A DNA stretch of 64,000 nt. It comes from Paenarthrobacter nitroguajacolicus (GTDB lineage Bacteria > Actinomycetota > Actinomycetes > Actinomycetales > Micrococcaceae). Each line of letters begins with the position of its first letter. The first letter of the stretch is position 1. The stretch spans positions 124,001 to 188,000 of the forward strand of contig NZ_JAQPPK010000003.1 in assembly GCF_029952445.1 (NCBI RefSeq), given 5' to 3'. This document shows, in pieces, positions 26,175-35,452 of the stretch. The position numbers and the translations under genes were made by a program. Under the pieces are notes generated by a model that was not told where the DNA came from, made no database searches, and saw nothing but the letters and a program-made list of their open reading frames with translations.

Positions 26175-26828
26175 CTAAACCCAGCGGATAATCATTGGCA
26201 GGCTGCGGGTGGTTGCCGAAACTTCCCGCTCCGTGCCGTCCACTGCCACGGCAAACTGCTGAAGGTCATCCGCTGAGGCCAGGACTTCAAAATGTCCGGT
26301 GGCATCGCTGACCACGGCAGTGGCTGATGAATGGGCATGGATGTAGGCGTCGGGAATCCCCTTGTTGTGCGCATCCACCAACCGGCCGCGAATGCGTCGC
26401 ACCCCGCTTGCCTTGCCCGGAACGGGTTCGCCGGCCGTGGGATCCGAAGGTTCCTCGAAGGGCAGCGCCACAGGAACGCGCACCATGAACCCGAGTCCCT
26501 GGTGGATGGCGTCGGAGTACTCCTCGTGCCGCAACTCTCCACTGGACACCACTGAGTAGTGGCCGTGGAGTTCAACAGCCAACAGCAGGTGCTCCATGTT
26601 GTCCAGCTGGTCCGGGCCATGGCATTCCACGGCCACCCGCAGTTCGAGGTCCAGGACGGGCCCATCGCGCCGCGACCTCCCCACCCGGTTGAGTGCGACG
26701 GCGCGGACGGTTACCGGAGCGTCAGGTGGCGGAACACCGGCAGTCGGGGAGCCGTCGTCGAACCTTACATGCTGGGGAGCGACGGCGTTGGAAAGTACCC
26801 CCAGGAGGTCGGACAGCGACGAATGCAC
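26175..26828 (-). CDS. unknown protein: possible Pvc16-N-like domain plus carboxypeptidase-regulatory-like domain
   Basis: A 217-residue protein read from GTG 26828 (the frame opens at TTG 26858). The first ~100 residues (SSLSDLLGVLSNAV, then DAPVTVRAVALNRVGRSRRDGPVLDLELRVAVECHGPDQLDNMEHLLLAVE) resemble the DUF4255/Pvc16 N-terminal domain found in contractile injection systems and phage-tail clusters. The last ~75 residues (IRGRLVDAHNKGIPDAYIHAHSSATAVVSDATGHFEVLA) are a CarboxypepD_reg-like beta sandwich. No other injection-system gene is near. Both domain calls are by eye and the first is weak. It follows the AraC-type gene by 120 bases on the same strand. Confidence 0.6.
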   Translation of the reverse strand: MHSSLSDLLGVLSNAVAPQHVRFDDGSPTAGVPPPDAPVTVRAVALNRVGRSRRDGPVLDLELRVAVECHGPDQLDNMEHLLLAVELHGHYSVVSSGELRHEEYSDAIHQGLGFMVRVPVALPFEEPSDPTAGEPVPGKASGVRRIRGRLVDAHNKGIPDAYIHAHSSATAVVSDATGHFEVLASADDLQQFAVAVDGTEREVSATTRSLPMIIRWV

Positions 26829-26948
26829 ATGGCCCACGGCAGAACCCCAGCCGGACAAAGATCCATAACTTCAACTGGAACAAGGCTACTCCCGCTGTTC
26901 CGCGTAGTCACTGGGATCCATGGGCAACTCCAAACGATGGAGTGCCGG

Positions 26949-27926
26949 TCACGCCGGACGGTAGGAGTATCGGTACTCAGATGGCGAGTACCCGAAGGCG
27001 CTCTTGAAGGCGCGGGAAAAGCTCGATGCGTCGGTGAAGCCCCAATGCATGCCGACGGCGGACACGGGCCGCTGCTGCAGGCTTGGGTCCACGAGGTCTG
27101 TTCGGCACTTCTCCAACCGCTGCCGGCGCAGCCAGGCGCTCACAGTGTCGTCGCGCTCCTCAAAGAGCTTCTGGAGGTAGCGCACGGAGACGTTATGTGC
27201 GGCAGCGATGTCGCCGACCGTCAGTTCCGGGTCGCTCAACCGGGCAGCTACGAAGGCCTCGATCCGTTCCATGAGCGCTAGCCGCTCTGGTGTCAACGGC
27301 GACGACGGGGGCACCCGCTCAGCGAATACAGCCGAGATCAGGTTCATTAAGGCATCCGAAACAGTAGCGGCCTCGGCAACGGAGCCTTCATGCAGCTGGT
27401 GGGCTACTGCGCCGAGAAGTGCCGATGTCAGCGACCCCAGGCCTTGGCGTCCGGAAACCCTGGACGCAGTGAGGGCCGCGATACTCTTGCGGTTCAGGTG
27501 AAGGGCTTCCGGCGGAAACATGACCACCATCATCCTGAAGGCGTCGTCGAAAAAGAGATCGTACGGGCGCGTGGTGTCGTAGATGGCAAAGTCTCCGGGG
27601 GTCAGCGCGGCTTCGCGGCCATCCTGGGCGACCACTGAGTAGCCTCTGAGTTGGAGGCCAAGTTTCACCAACCCGGGATCGTTGGCTTGGATCTCTTTGG
27701 AGCCGCGGCTCACGTGGCTCGCCGTCCCCGATACTGCGCTGAGGAACACCGGTCCGATTGTCTGGTTGATGAGTCCGCCGTCGAACTGTTCCGGCTCGCG
27801 GGCCACCACCGAAAGTGGCACGAACGCGCTGTTGACTGCCTGGTTCCAGGCATCGAAACGGTCGGTCGTGGCGAGGACCTTCGTGGTGAATTCCTCGCGG
27901 GACTGTCTTGCGATTGCTCCGGACAC
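26949..27926 (-). CDS. AraC-family regulator, divergent from GMC oxidoreductase
   Basis: A 325-residue activator-type regulator. The N-terminal part (SREEFTTKVLATTDRFDAWNQAVN... GDFAIYDTTRPYDLFF) is the AraC-binding-like sensor of the NphR/FeaR group. The C-terminal ~100 residues hold two helix-turn-helices (LTVGDIAAAHNVSVRYLQKLFEE and AVGMHWGFTDASSFSRAFKSAFGYSPSEYR). GTG 27926 is chosen because AAGGAG lies 7 bases upstream; the longer frame is not family-like. It should control the divergent GMC oxidoreductase gene. FeaR relatives respond to amines or aromatic compounds, but the ligand here is not known. Confidence 0.9.
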   Translation of the reverse strand: MSGAIARQSREEFTTKVLATTDRFDAWNQAVNSAFVPLSVVAREPEQFDGGLINQTIGPVFLSAVSGTASHVSRGSKEIQANDPGLVKLGLQLRGYSVVAQDGREAALTPGDFAIYDTTRPYDLFFDDAFRMMVVMFPPEALHLNRKSIAALTASRVSGRQGLGSLTSALLGAVAHQLHEGSVAEAATVSDALMNLISAVFAERVPPSSPLTPERLALMERIEAFVAARLSDPELTVGDIAAAHNVSVRYLQKLFEERDDTVSAWLRRQRLEKCRTDLVDPSLQQRPVSAVGMHWGFTDASSFSRAFKSAFGYSPSEYRYSYRPA

Positions 27927-27991
27927 GTCGGCTCTCCTTCGAAATGACGCTGCGGACATATGAGGCGGTTGTCCCAGTGTCCCACGAACAC

Positions 27992-28015
27992 GGCGCGCGC
28001 CGTGATACGCATCAC
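27992..28015. promoter_or_regulatory. inverted repeats in the AraC/GMC control region
   Basis: GGCGCGCGCC (27992-28001) is a perfect palindrome; next to it GTGAT-ACGC-ATCAC (28002-28015) is a 5-bp inverted repeat. They lie in the middle of the 200-base divergent gap and are candidate regulator sites. No other clear signal is seen in the gap. Confidence 0.35.
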
Positions 28016-28126
28016 AAGCGTGCGGATGGTGCGCAGTGGTGTGCGCGCCGGGACAAGAATTCCGACGTCGGGCCGCGACAGACTGCTGGTGGAAGCTCAC
28101 TTTCATGCCGTTCAAGGAGGAACCCC

Positions 28127-29653
28127 ATGGCTGAAAACCCAACCCACAGTTCGGACTATGTAGTGGTCGGCGCAGGCTCCGCAGGCAGCGTTGTAGTTCG
28201 CCGCTTGCTGGAGGCCGGGCACACTGTCCACGTAATTGAGGCAGGATCCGTGGACACGGATCCCAACATCCACAGCCCCCAGGGTTGGCCGGCCTTGCTG
28301 ACAGGTGCCAACGACTGGGCTGTGATGACCACACCGCAGAAGCATGCCAACAACCGGAGCCTCTACTGGCCCCGGGGCAGGGTACTGGGCGGGAGCAGTT
28401 CGCTCAACGGCATGATCTACATCCGGGGACACAAGCACGACTACGACTCTTGGGCAGCCAACGGAGCTGAGGGCTGGTCCTGGGACGAGGTCCTGCCATT
28501 GTTCAAGAAATCTGAAGACCATGTTGACGGTGCCAGCGAATTCCACGGCAAAGGCGGGCCCCTGCACGTCGAACGGATCGCCGAGCGGCACCCGGCTGCC
28601 CAGGCCTTCGTGGACGCTGCGAAGGCGCTTGGCCACACGGAAACAGAGGATTTCAACGGCATCCAGATGACCGGCGTCGGCTTCAACCACACCACTACCA
28701 AGAACGGCAAGCGCGCCAGCGCATGGCAGAGTTTTGTCGCCCCGGTGCTGGACCACCCTGGTCTCACCGTCACCACGGACGCCTTGGTCACCCGTGTAGT
28801 GGTCGACGGTCGTCGCGCCACAGCAGTCGAATACCGGGTTGGCGATGAGCTGCATCGTGGTGAGGCGGCAGCCGAAGTGATCATATGCGCCGGTGCCATC
28901 GGATCACCGAAGATCCTCCTGCTCTCCGGAATCGGACCGTCAGGCCACCTCCGCGAGGTGGACATTGACGCCGTCGTGGATTTGCCGGGTGTCGGCGAAA
29001 ACCTCCATGACCACCTGCTTGCAGGCAACATCTACGAGGCTTCGCAACCGCTCCCGGCGGGCCGGCACAACCTCCTGGAGAGCCAGCTGTACGCCCACAG
29101 CAATCAAACGGACGAGGAGGCGCCGGACCTCCAGCCGCTCTTCCTACACCTCCCGTACCCCACGGACGGCGGTCCCGCTCCGGCACATGGCTACACCATT
29201 GCGTCGGGAATTGTTCGGCCGAGGTCGCGGGGGACGCTGCGACTTGCTTCCTCCGATCCTGCTCTCGCCCCGCTGGTGGATCCCAATATCCTGGCCGAAG
29301 AATACGATCTCGAAGCCCTCGTGGACGCGATCATTTTGTGCCGCGAAATCGGGCAGCAGGATGCTTTCGCATCGATCCGCAAGGGCGAGTTCACGCCGTC
29401 GTCGGCTCCCTCCGGCCGTGACGCGGTCCGGGAGTTCGCCCGCCAGGCCGCCGGCACCTATCACCACCAAGTGGGCACGTGCAAAATGGGGGTCGATGAT
29501 CTTTCCGTGGTTGATCCGCAGCTGCGGGTCCGAGGTATCGAGGGCCTCCGAGTTGCGGACGCGTCCATCATTCCCTTCGTTCCGAGTGGCAATACGAACG
29601 CGCCCGCCATCATGATCGGTGAAAAAGCAGCGGAGCTGATCCTTGGCTCCTAG
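28127..29653 (+). CDS. GMC-family FAD oxidoreductase (choline dehydrogenase-like)
   Basis: A 508-residue flavoenzyme that oxidises an alcohol. The FAD motif VVGAGSAGSVVVRRLLEAG is at the N-terminus; GMC signature 1 follows in PRGRVLGGSSSLNGMIYIRG and signature 2 in GAIGSPKILLLSGIGP. The catalytic region is TYHHQVGTCKMG, where H447 aligns with the active-site histidine of choline oxidase; the partner position is an asparagine in GNTNAPAIM. AAGGAGG lies six bases before ATG 28127. No signal peptide. The substrate is not clear; choline, polyethylene glycol and aromatic alcohols are known for the family. Confidence 0.92.
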   Translation: MAENPTHSSDYVVVGAGSAGSVVVRRLLEAGHTVHVIEAGSVDTDPNIHSPQGWPALLTGANDWAVMTTPQKHANNRSLYWPRGRVLGGSSSLNGMIYIRGHKHDYDSWAANGAEGWSWDEVLPLFKKSEDHVDGASEFHGKGGPLHVERIAERHPAAQAFVDAAKALGHTETEDFNGIQMTGVGFNHTTTKNGKRASAWQSFVAPVLDHPGLTVTTDALVTRVVVDGRRATAVEYRVGDELHRGEAAAEVIICAGAIGSPKILLLSGIGPSGHLREVDIDAVVDLPGVGENLHDHLLAGNIYEASQPLPAGRHNLLESQLYAHSNQTDEEAPDLQPLFLHLPYPTDGGPAPAHGYTIASGIVRPRSRGTLRLASSDPALAPLVDPNILAEEYDLEALVDAIILCREIGQQDAFASIRKGEFTPSSAPSGRDAVREFARQAAGTYHHQVGTCKMGVDDLSVVDPQLRVRGIEGLRVADASIIPFVPSGNTNAPAIMIGEKAAELILGS

Positions 29654-29659
29654 GGAACG

Positions 29660-31252
29660 CTACGTCAGGCCCGGGACGCCGTCGTTGATGGTGAAGGACT
29701 TCCTGGTGCTCGCCGGGGCGCCCGGTTTGGTCACGTAGTCCAGAATCCGGAAGTCGGCCGTCATGGCGTCCTTGGTGATGCGGGTGTTCACGTACCCGCG
29801 GTTGTCGTTGTAGAACTTCAGGTGCGGGTTCCACGCCATGGTCGGATCGGTGGTGGAGCCCGTGCCGTCACCCGTGGATGTGATGGAGGTGCACACCAGT
29901 TCCGAGCCGACCACCGGCGACGCCGGGTCCTTGTAATCAACCTTGAGGTCGGTGGCCCAGTGGCGGTGCACGTCGCCGGTCAGTACGACGGCGTTGCGCA
30001 CCTTCGCGTCCACCCAGCCTTGCGTGATGCGGCGGCGGGAGGCGGCGTACCCGTCCCAGCCGTCCATGGAGACGTCGTCGATGTCGGGCGCCTTGTCCCG
30101 ATCGCGTTCGGCGAAGAACACCTGCTGGCCCAGGATGTCCCAGCGCTGCGTGGAGTTCCGGAAGCCGTCCAGCAACCACTTCTCCTGCTCGACGCCGGTG
30201 ATGGTGCGGTTCTCGGCCAGGCGGCCGGCCACGTTTTTCTGCCAGCCGTCACCGGCGAGTTGGTCGTCGCGGTACTGGCGCGTGTCCATCATGTGGAAGT
30301 TGGCCAACTGGCCCCACTTGATCGTGCGGTAGATCTTCATGTCGAAACCCGCCGGTACAGAGGACGTGCGCAAGGGCATGTTCTCGTAGTAGGCCTGGAA
30401 TGCTGCAGCACGGCGCTGCCGGAAGTGCTCCGTGGTGTCGTTGAGTTGGCCCGCGTCCGTGTTCTCGGGAATGTCATCCGCCCAGTTGTTGTCCACTTCG
30501 TGGTCGTCCCAGACCACCAGCCAGGGGGCGATTGCGTGCGCCGCCTGCAGGTCGGCGTCGGCCTTGTACTGGGCGTGCCGCTGGCGATAGCCCGCAAGGC
30601 TGACGGTCTCGGGGCCTTCGTGGTCCCGGGGGTTCCCGCCACCGATCACGTAGCTGCCCTTTTTGTATTCATAGACGTAGTCGCCCAGGTGCAGCACCAA
30701 GTCCGGGTGGTCCTCGGCCAGTCGCCTGTAGGCAGTGAAATAGCCGTGCTCGTACTGGGCGCAGCTGGCGAATGCCATGGCCAGGGCAGTCGGGGTTTCG
30801 CCGGGGGCAGGGCTGGTCAAGGTGCGGCCCACTTCGCTTAGATGCGGTCCGGTGCGGAAGCGGTAGAAGTACTCGCGACCAGGCTTGAGGCCCTTCAGCT
30901 CGACGTGCACAGAGTGGGCGGTTTCAATCCGTGCGTGTTCGACGCCGCGGGCTACGGTCCGGCGCATCGCAGGATCCTCGGCGACCTCCCAGGCGACGGC
31001 GACGTTGCGGGAGGGCATGCCGCCCAGTCCATCCTCGGCCACGGGATTCACTGCAAGGCGCGTCCAGATGACGAAGCCGTCCGGCCATGGCTCGCCGGAG
31101 GCGATGCCAAGCGTGAACGGATCGGTGCGGAGACCGGCGTCGTCCGCTGTTGAAACCGCGACGGCGGCCTGCGGCAGGGCTGCTGAAACACCGGCGACGA
31201 GTCCTGCTCCGAGGCCGGCTGAAATGAGGGATCTGCGGGAGATGCGTTCCAT
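29660..31252 (-). CDS. phoD: PhoD-like alkaline phosphatase/phosphodiesterase, Tat-exported
   Basis: An exported phosphatase of 530 residues, releasing phosphate from organic phosphodi- and monoesters, using Fe/Ca. The N-terminus (ERISRRSLISAGLGAGLVAGVSAALPQAAVA) is a Tat signal with twin arginine. An N-terminal beta domain (FTLGIASGEPWPDGFVIWTRLA) is followed by the metal-binding core: LVLHLGDYVYEY, VVWDDHEVDNNWADD, and VVLTGDVHRHWATDLK. All metal-ligand segments are present. Convergent with the GMC gene, 6 bases apart. No PhoP-type box was identified upstream. Confidence 0.92.
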   Translation of the reverse strand: MERISRRSLISAGLGAGLVAGVSAALPQAAVAVSTADDAGLRTDPFTLGIASGEPWPDGFVIWTRLAVNPVAEDGLGGMPSRNVAVAWEVAEDPAMRRTVARGVEHARIETAHSVHVELKGLKPGREYFYRFRTGPHLSEVGRTLTSPAPGETPTALAMAFASCAQYEHGYFTAYRRLAEDHPDLVLHLGDYVYEYKKGSYVIGGGNPRDHEGPETVSLAGYRQRHAQYKADADLQAAHAIAPWLVVWDDHEVDNNWADDIPENTDAGQLNDTTEHFRQRRAAAFQAYYENMPLRTSSVPAGFDMKIYRTIKWGQLANFHMMDTRQYRDDQLAGDGWQKNVAGRLAENRTITGVEQEKWLLDGFRNSTQRWDILGQQVFFAERDRDKAPDIDDVSMDGWDGYAASRRRITQGWVDAKVRNAVVLTGDVHRHWATDLKVDYKDPASPVVGSELVCTSITSTGDGTGSTTDPTMAWNPHLKFYNDNRGYVNTRITKDAMTADFRILDYVTKPGAPASTRKSFTINDGVPGLT

Positions 31253-31354
31253 GCCACCGACCCTAGGAAGCCCAGGTTGACTGGGTTCAAGGGTGGTGTG
31301 AACGCACGGTTAATTGCCGTTCCGGCCCGGACGAGGCTCGTCTATGCTCAATTC

Positions 31355-31765
31355 ATGACTACGGGGGAGCGCCCTAAGCGGCCTGGTGCGGTAACTTTCT
31401 CGGTGGTGCTGATGTACATCGGCGGCATCGCGCAGATGGTCCTTGGAGTCCTGACGATCTTCCTGCGCTACACGCCCGAGGCCCAGTCAGGCGGCGTAGC
31501 CTTGCCCGTGACTTTGCTCGGGGCAGGAATGATCCTGTTCGGTTTGCTGGTGATCGGGCTAGCGTCGGGAGTTGCGAGGGGAAGCGCGGCCGCGCGCAGT
31601 GGAGCGACGGCGGTGATGTTGCTTGGGCTGGCTTTCGCCGTGGTGGACCTGATCGTCGCTGCGGACGGGGATTGGTCCGCCGTCATTTCGCAGTCCATTG
31701 CCACGGTGCTGGTTGTTGTGCCGCTGTGGGTTGGCCGTGGTCGCCGCTACTTCGAGAGCCGCTGA
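31355..31765 (+). CDS. hypothetical four-helix membrane protein
   Basis: A 136-residue integral membrane protein with four helices (about 15-36, 47-70, 80-99, 107-125) and short loops, from a DUF-type family common in Micrococcaceae; no function known. ATG 31355 comes six bases after TATGCT (31343-31348), pointing to leaderless translation; the longer frame upstream would include the promoter and is rejected. Its 3' end overlaps the converging P-type ATPase gene by 19 bases. Confidence 0.7.
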   Translation: MTTGERPKRPGAVTFSVVLMYIGGIAQMVLGVLTIFLRYTPEAQSGGVALPVTLLGAGMILFGLLVIGLASGVARGSAAARSGATAVMLLGLAFAVVDLIVAADGDWSAVISQSIATVLVVVPLWVGRGRRYFESR

Positions 31766-34179
31766 CGGGACTGTTCCTGCGCGTCCCGGTAGGCAACGCG
31801 GCGGTGCACGAAACGGACCACCTCGATCAGGGCAATACAAACCACGGACGTTCCAAGGACCAGCAGTGCCGTGGGGAGCGTAGGGTCGGTGAACTGCAGG
31901 AATCCGCGGGCTAAAGGCACGGAATAGACCACAACGAGGCCCACCATCATGGCGCCGATGACCATCCCTTTGAAACGGGTGACCGGCCGTGAAAGGACCA
32001 CCAGGATCCAGATCCCGATGATCGCGAGGATGAGGGTTGAGCCCGTCCGGACCTCCGCTTCCGGAGTGGACAGGTTCGCCGCGAGGCGTGCGTACGCCGC
32101 AAGGCCCAGCGTCACAGCCACCCCAGCGGGCACCGCGAACGTGAGCGAGCGCCGCAGGAAACCGGGGACGTAGCGCTGGGCGTTGGGCAGCAAAGCCAGG
32201 AAGAACGCCGGAATGCCGATGGTCAGGCCATCTGTCACCGAAAGCTGGCGGGGAAGGAACGGGAACGGCAGCAGGAGGATGCCGAAAGCGATGGCAAGGA
32301 AAGTGGCGTAGGCGGTCTTGGTGAGGAAAAGCATGGAGACCCGCTCGATGTTGGCAATCACCTGCCGGCCTTCAGCCACGACGCTGGGCAGGTGCGAGAA
32401 TTTGCCATCCAGGAGGACCAGCCGGGCCACGGCCTTGGTGGCTGCGGCACCGGAGTTCATGGCAACGCCGATGTCCGCTTCCTTGATGGCGAGGGCATCG
32501 TTCACCCCGTCACCGGTCATAGCCACAGTTCGGCCCGCGGCTTTGAGTGCCAGGACGATTCTCTTCTTCTGATCCGGCGACACACGCCCAAACACCACGT
32601 TGGCGTTGATGACTTCCAGGAGTTCCTTGTCATCTTCCGGCAGCTCACGGGCGTCAAAGCCGTGGGGTGCGTCCAGGCCCACCTCCCGGGCGATAGCGGC
32701 AACCGTCCGGGGGTTGTCGCCGGAAATGATCCTCACATCCACGTCCTGCGCGGCAAAGTACGTGAGGGTCCCGGCAGCATCGGGGCGGATATTTTCCTTG
32801 AAGGTCAGCAACGCCACGGGGACAGCATCCGCGGGTACGGTTTCATCATGGGTGGGCGTTCCGTGTGCCAGGACCAGTGTGCGCCGGCCGGTAGCGGCCA
32901 ACTCCACTGCTCGCGTGGCAAGTTGCCGAAGCTCAGGATCGCTTGGGTTGCTCTCCGGGAAGACCATTTCAGGCCCACCCAGGATCCACATGTCACTGCC
33001 GAAGACCACTGCGCTCCACTTGCGTGCTGAGGAGAAAGGAACGCGGTCTTCGGGTTCATCATCGGGCGGCTCCGTAAAGTGTCCGGCGAGGCTGCCGGCC
33101 GTGGCGTTGGCATCCTTCTGCACTCCGTACCAGGACAGGACAGCTTCCCAGCCGGGACGGGCAACCAAGGGATGGGCGGCATCAAAAACGATGTCGCCCT
33201 GGGTGAGCGTGCCGGTCTTGTCCAGGCAGATGATGTCCACCCGCGCCAAGCCCTCCACAGCGGGCAGCTCCTGCACGAGCACCTGCTGCCGCGCCAGCTT
33301 AACCGCCCCCACCGCGAACGTAATGCTGGTCATCAGTACCAGCCCAAGCGGAACCATGGCGACGACGGCGGCAATCGTCGCCGTCGCAGCGTCACGCCAC
33401 GCTCCGCTCGCCGCAGCCTCTGCCCACCCGCCCTGGGCAAGCATCTGCGCGTTCAGCACCAGCAACGCCACAGGGCCCACGAACCACGTCACCCATTTGA
33501 GGACACGGTCAATGGAGGACCGGAGCTCCGAGGCCACCAGCGAGAACCTCTTGGCTTCGGCAGCGAGCGAGTTGGCGAAGGAATCGGCGCCCACCCGATC
33601 CACCACGGCGGTACCTTCACCGGCCACCACCACGGAGCCGGACAGGACGTGGTCATCCTCTGTCTTTTCCACGGCATCGGATTCGCCGGTGAGCATGGAC
33701 TCGTCCACTTGGAGCCCACGGGAAGAGGCCACTACGCCGTCTGCAGGTACTTGGTCTCCGGCCCGGAGGACCAGGGTGTCGTCCAGGACCACGTCGTCCA
33801 GGGATATTTCCGCCTCCGACCCGTCCCGCATCACGCGGGCGTGCGGGGCATTCAGCAGGGCCAGCCGGTCCAAAGCGCGTTTGGCCCTGTATTCCTGGAC
33901 GCTTCCAATCACCGCGTTGGCAATGGCGCTGAAACCGAAGAGGGCATCCTGCCAGCGGCCAATGGCGAAAAGGACAATGAAGCAGGCCAGGATGATGCCG
34001 TTGAACAAGGTGAGCACATTGGCACGGACAATGCTCCACACGCTGCGGCTGGTGTCCTGGACAAAGGCGTTGGTTTTTCCGGCCGCGACCCTTTCCGCAA
34101 CCTCTACCGCATTCAGCCCCTGCGCGGAAGCAACTCTTACCCGGAGGGCTGTCCCTGAATCATCCTTCTCGTTTGGCAA
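31747..34179 (-). CDS. CtpE-like cation-transporting P-type ATPase
   Basis: An 810-residue membrane ATPase. The phosphorylated aspartate is D320 in ICLDKTGTLTQG; the actuator loop has a TGES motif (SMLTGESDAVEK) and the hinge MTGDGVNDALAIKEADIGVAM. Ten helices are predicted, with no heavy-metal-binding N-domain. Along the N-terminal 140 residues (VAERVAAGKTN, VRANVLTLFNGI, ANAVIGSVQEYRAKRALDRL) it follows mycobacterial CtpE, a calcium uptake pump, so calcium import is the best guess. It lies 29 bases downstream of a methyltransferase-family membrane protein and may be co-transcribed. Confidence 0.88.
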   Translation of the reverse strand: MPNEKDDSGTALRVRVASAQGLNAVEVAERVAAGKTNAFVQDTSRSVWSIVRANVLTLFNGIILACFIVLFAIGRWQDALFGFSAIANAVIGSVQEYRAKRALDRLALLNAPHARVMRDGSEAEISLDDVVLDDTLVLRAGDQVPADGVVASSRGLQVDESMLTGESDAVEKTEDDHVLSGSVVVAGEGTAVVDRVGADSFANSLAAEAKRFSLVASELRSSIDRVLKWVTWFVGPVALLVLNAQMLAQGGWAEAAASGAWRDAATATIAAVVAMVPLGLVLMTSITFAVGAVKLARQQVLVQELPAVEGLARVDIICLDKTGTLTQGDIVFDAAHPLVARPGWEAVLSWYGVQKDANATAGSLAGHFTEPPDDEPEDRVPFSSARKWSAVVFGSDMWILGGPEMVFPESNPSDPELRQLATRAVELAATGRRTLVLAHGTPTHDETVPADAVPVALLTFKENIRPDAAGTLTYFAAQDVDVRIISGDNPRTVAAIAREVGLDAPHGFDARELPEDDKELLEVINANVVFGRVSPDQKKRIVLALKAAGRTVAMTGDGVNDALAIKEADIGVAMNSGAAATKAVARLVLLDGKFSHLPSVVAEGRQVIANIERVSMLFLTKTAYATFLAIAFGILLLPFPFLPRQLSVTDGLTIGIPAFFLALLPNAQRYVPGFLRRSLTFAVPAGVAVTLGLAAYARLAANLSTPEAEVRTGSTLILAIIGIWILVVLSRPVTRFKGMVIGAMMVGLVVVYSVPLARGFLQFTDPTLPTALLVLGTSVVCIALIEVVRFVHRRVAYRDAQEQSRQRLSK

Positions 34180-34208
34180 TCATTCCCCCGTTGGTGGCTC
34201 GTTCCGGC

Positions 34209-34715
34209 TCATCCCCGCCATGGCGTAATCCGCGGCCACCACCCCGGCACATTCCGCTGGTAATCGAGGTACTGCCCGCCATACGTCTCGGTGAGCGTCG
34301 GTTCTTCGTAGCCTTTCACGAACGCCACAACTACGGCCATGGTTATCAGCGCATAAATCACCACACCCCAACTGGCGAACAGCAGGGCCTGCCCGAGGAT
34401 GATGCTGAAAACCGCTAGGTACATGGGATTGCGCACGTAACGGTAAGTACCATTGACCACCAGCGTCCGGGTGGGGACCACGGGCGCCGGCGTTCCGTGG
34501 TGCAGGGCGAACAGCGCGAAGGCGTGAAGCAGGACGACAACGCCGGCCGCGATGACTATCCAAGCGAGCAAAACCACTGGCCACGCCGCGCCCCATCCAT
34601 ACGGGCGCCAACCGGTGATCATCCACGGAACAAGTCCCGCCACCACGCCGGGCGCCAGGAACAGGAAGACTATTGTTCCCGTCCACGCACGCACCGGTGA
34701 CGTTCCCTGGGCCAT
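34209..34715 (-). CDS. isoprenylcysteine carboxyl methyltransferase (ICMT/PEMT)-family membrane protein
   Basis: A 168-residue membrane protein with four to five helices. The C-terminal family motif is VNGTYRYVRNPMYLAVFSIILGQALLF, where RNPMY binds SAM, followed by EEPTLTETYGGQYLDYQRNVPGWWP. Members methylate isoprenoid or phospholipid-like membrane substrates, but most bacterial ones are uncharacterised. ATG 34715 lies seven bases after TATCCT on the minus strand, so leaderless translation is likely; the upstream extension is not family-like. It precedes the CtpE-like ATPase gene. Confidence 0.85.
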   Translation of the reverse strand: MAQGTSPVRAWTGTIVFLFLAPGVVAGLVPWMITGWRPYGWGAAWPVVLLAWIVIAAGVVVLLHAFALFALHHGTPAPVVPTRTLVVNGTYRYVRNPMYLAVFSIILGQALLFASWGVVIYALITMAVVVAFVKGYEEPTLTETYGGQYLDYQRNVPGWWPRITPWRG

Positions 34716-34819
34716 GCGCGAAAGGATAGACCCATTCCGCCCACCGTGCGACCCTCCCGGCAGCCCCGAAGCAGGGCTAGGATGACCCCGACAAAGCCCG
34801 GTCACTTCAGGAGCACATC

Positions 34820-35422
34820 ATGGGGACTATCTCCTTGGACCTATTCATGACCATCGACGGCGTTTACCAGGCACCGGGCGGTCCGGACGAGGACCGTTCC
34901 GGCGGTTTCGATTTCGGCGGCTGGCAAGCGGCATATTCGGATGAGGAGGCCGGAGCTGCGAACGTCGCGGGCATCGACCGGATGGATGCGCTGCTTCTGG
35001 GACGCAGGACCTACGACATCTTCGCGGGTTACTGGCCCAACCAGGACGACCATATAGCCCGGACCTTCAACGCCATGCCCAAGTTCGTGGTCTCACGTTC
35101 CCTTACCAACCCTGAGTGGGAAGGAACCTCGGCGCTCCAGGATGTTGCGGACGTTGCCGAGCTCAAAGATCGTTTCAACGACATCCACGTGATCGGCAGC
35201 GGCGACCTCGCACGCTCTTTGCTTGAAGCCGATGTGATTGACCGGTTGAACCTCTACCTTTACCCGTTGACCTTTGGCACGGGAAAGAGACTCTTCCCCG
35301 ACGGCTCGGGCGTCCCGGCAGCTTTCCGCCTGGCTCAGCCGCCACAGGCATTTCCCAATGGGGCCGTGTTGCTCGCCTATGACCGCAATGGTGCGCCGGT
35401 GACAGGTATCGATATCAGTTAG
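34820..35422 (+). CDS. dihydrofolate reductase-family protein (RibD C-terminal domain)
   Basis: A 200-residue protein of the YwjB/RibD-C type. It reads MGTISLDLFMTIDGVYQAPGG at the start and has LLGRRTYDIFAGYWP and VVSRSLTNPEWEG in the middle and VIGSGDLARSLLEADVIDRLNLYLYPLTFGTGKRLFP as the NADPH-fold end, as in the family. It lacks the classic features of folate-linked DHFR and the true substrate is unknown. AGGAG lies before ATG 34820. Single gene, divergent from the membrane methyltransferase. Confidence 0.88.
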   Translation: MGTISLDLFMTIDGVYQAPGGPDEDRSGGFDFGGWQAAYSDEEAGAANVAGIDRMDALLLGRRTYDIFAGYWPNQDDHIARTFNAMPKFVVSRSLTNPEWEGTSALQDVADVAELKDRFNDIHVIGSGDLARSLLEADVIDRLNLYLYPLTFGTGKRLFPDGSGVPAAFRLAQPPQAFPNGAVLLAYDRNGAPVTGIDIS

Positions 35423-35452
35423 GCGCCAAGCCGCAGTTGGCTTCGTCTGTAT

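Noticed and set aside
26949..28334. 461-codon version of the AraC-type regulator
   Set aside because: The upstream part overlaps the divergent GMC gene and is not family-like; GTG 27926 has a good ribosome site and normal family length.
32600..34228. 542-codon open frame antisense to the P-type ATPase
   Set aside because: Serine/threonine/arginine-rich product typical of a shadow frame; the ATPase has all motifs.
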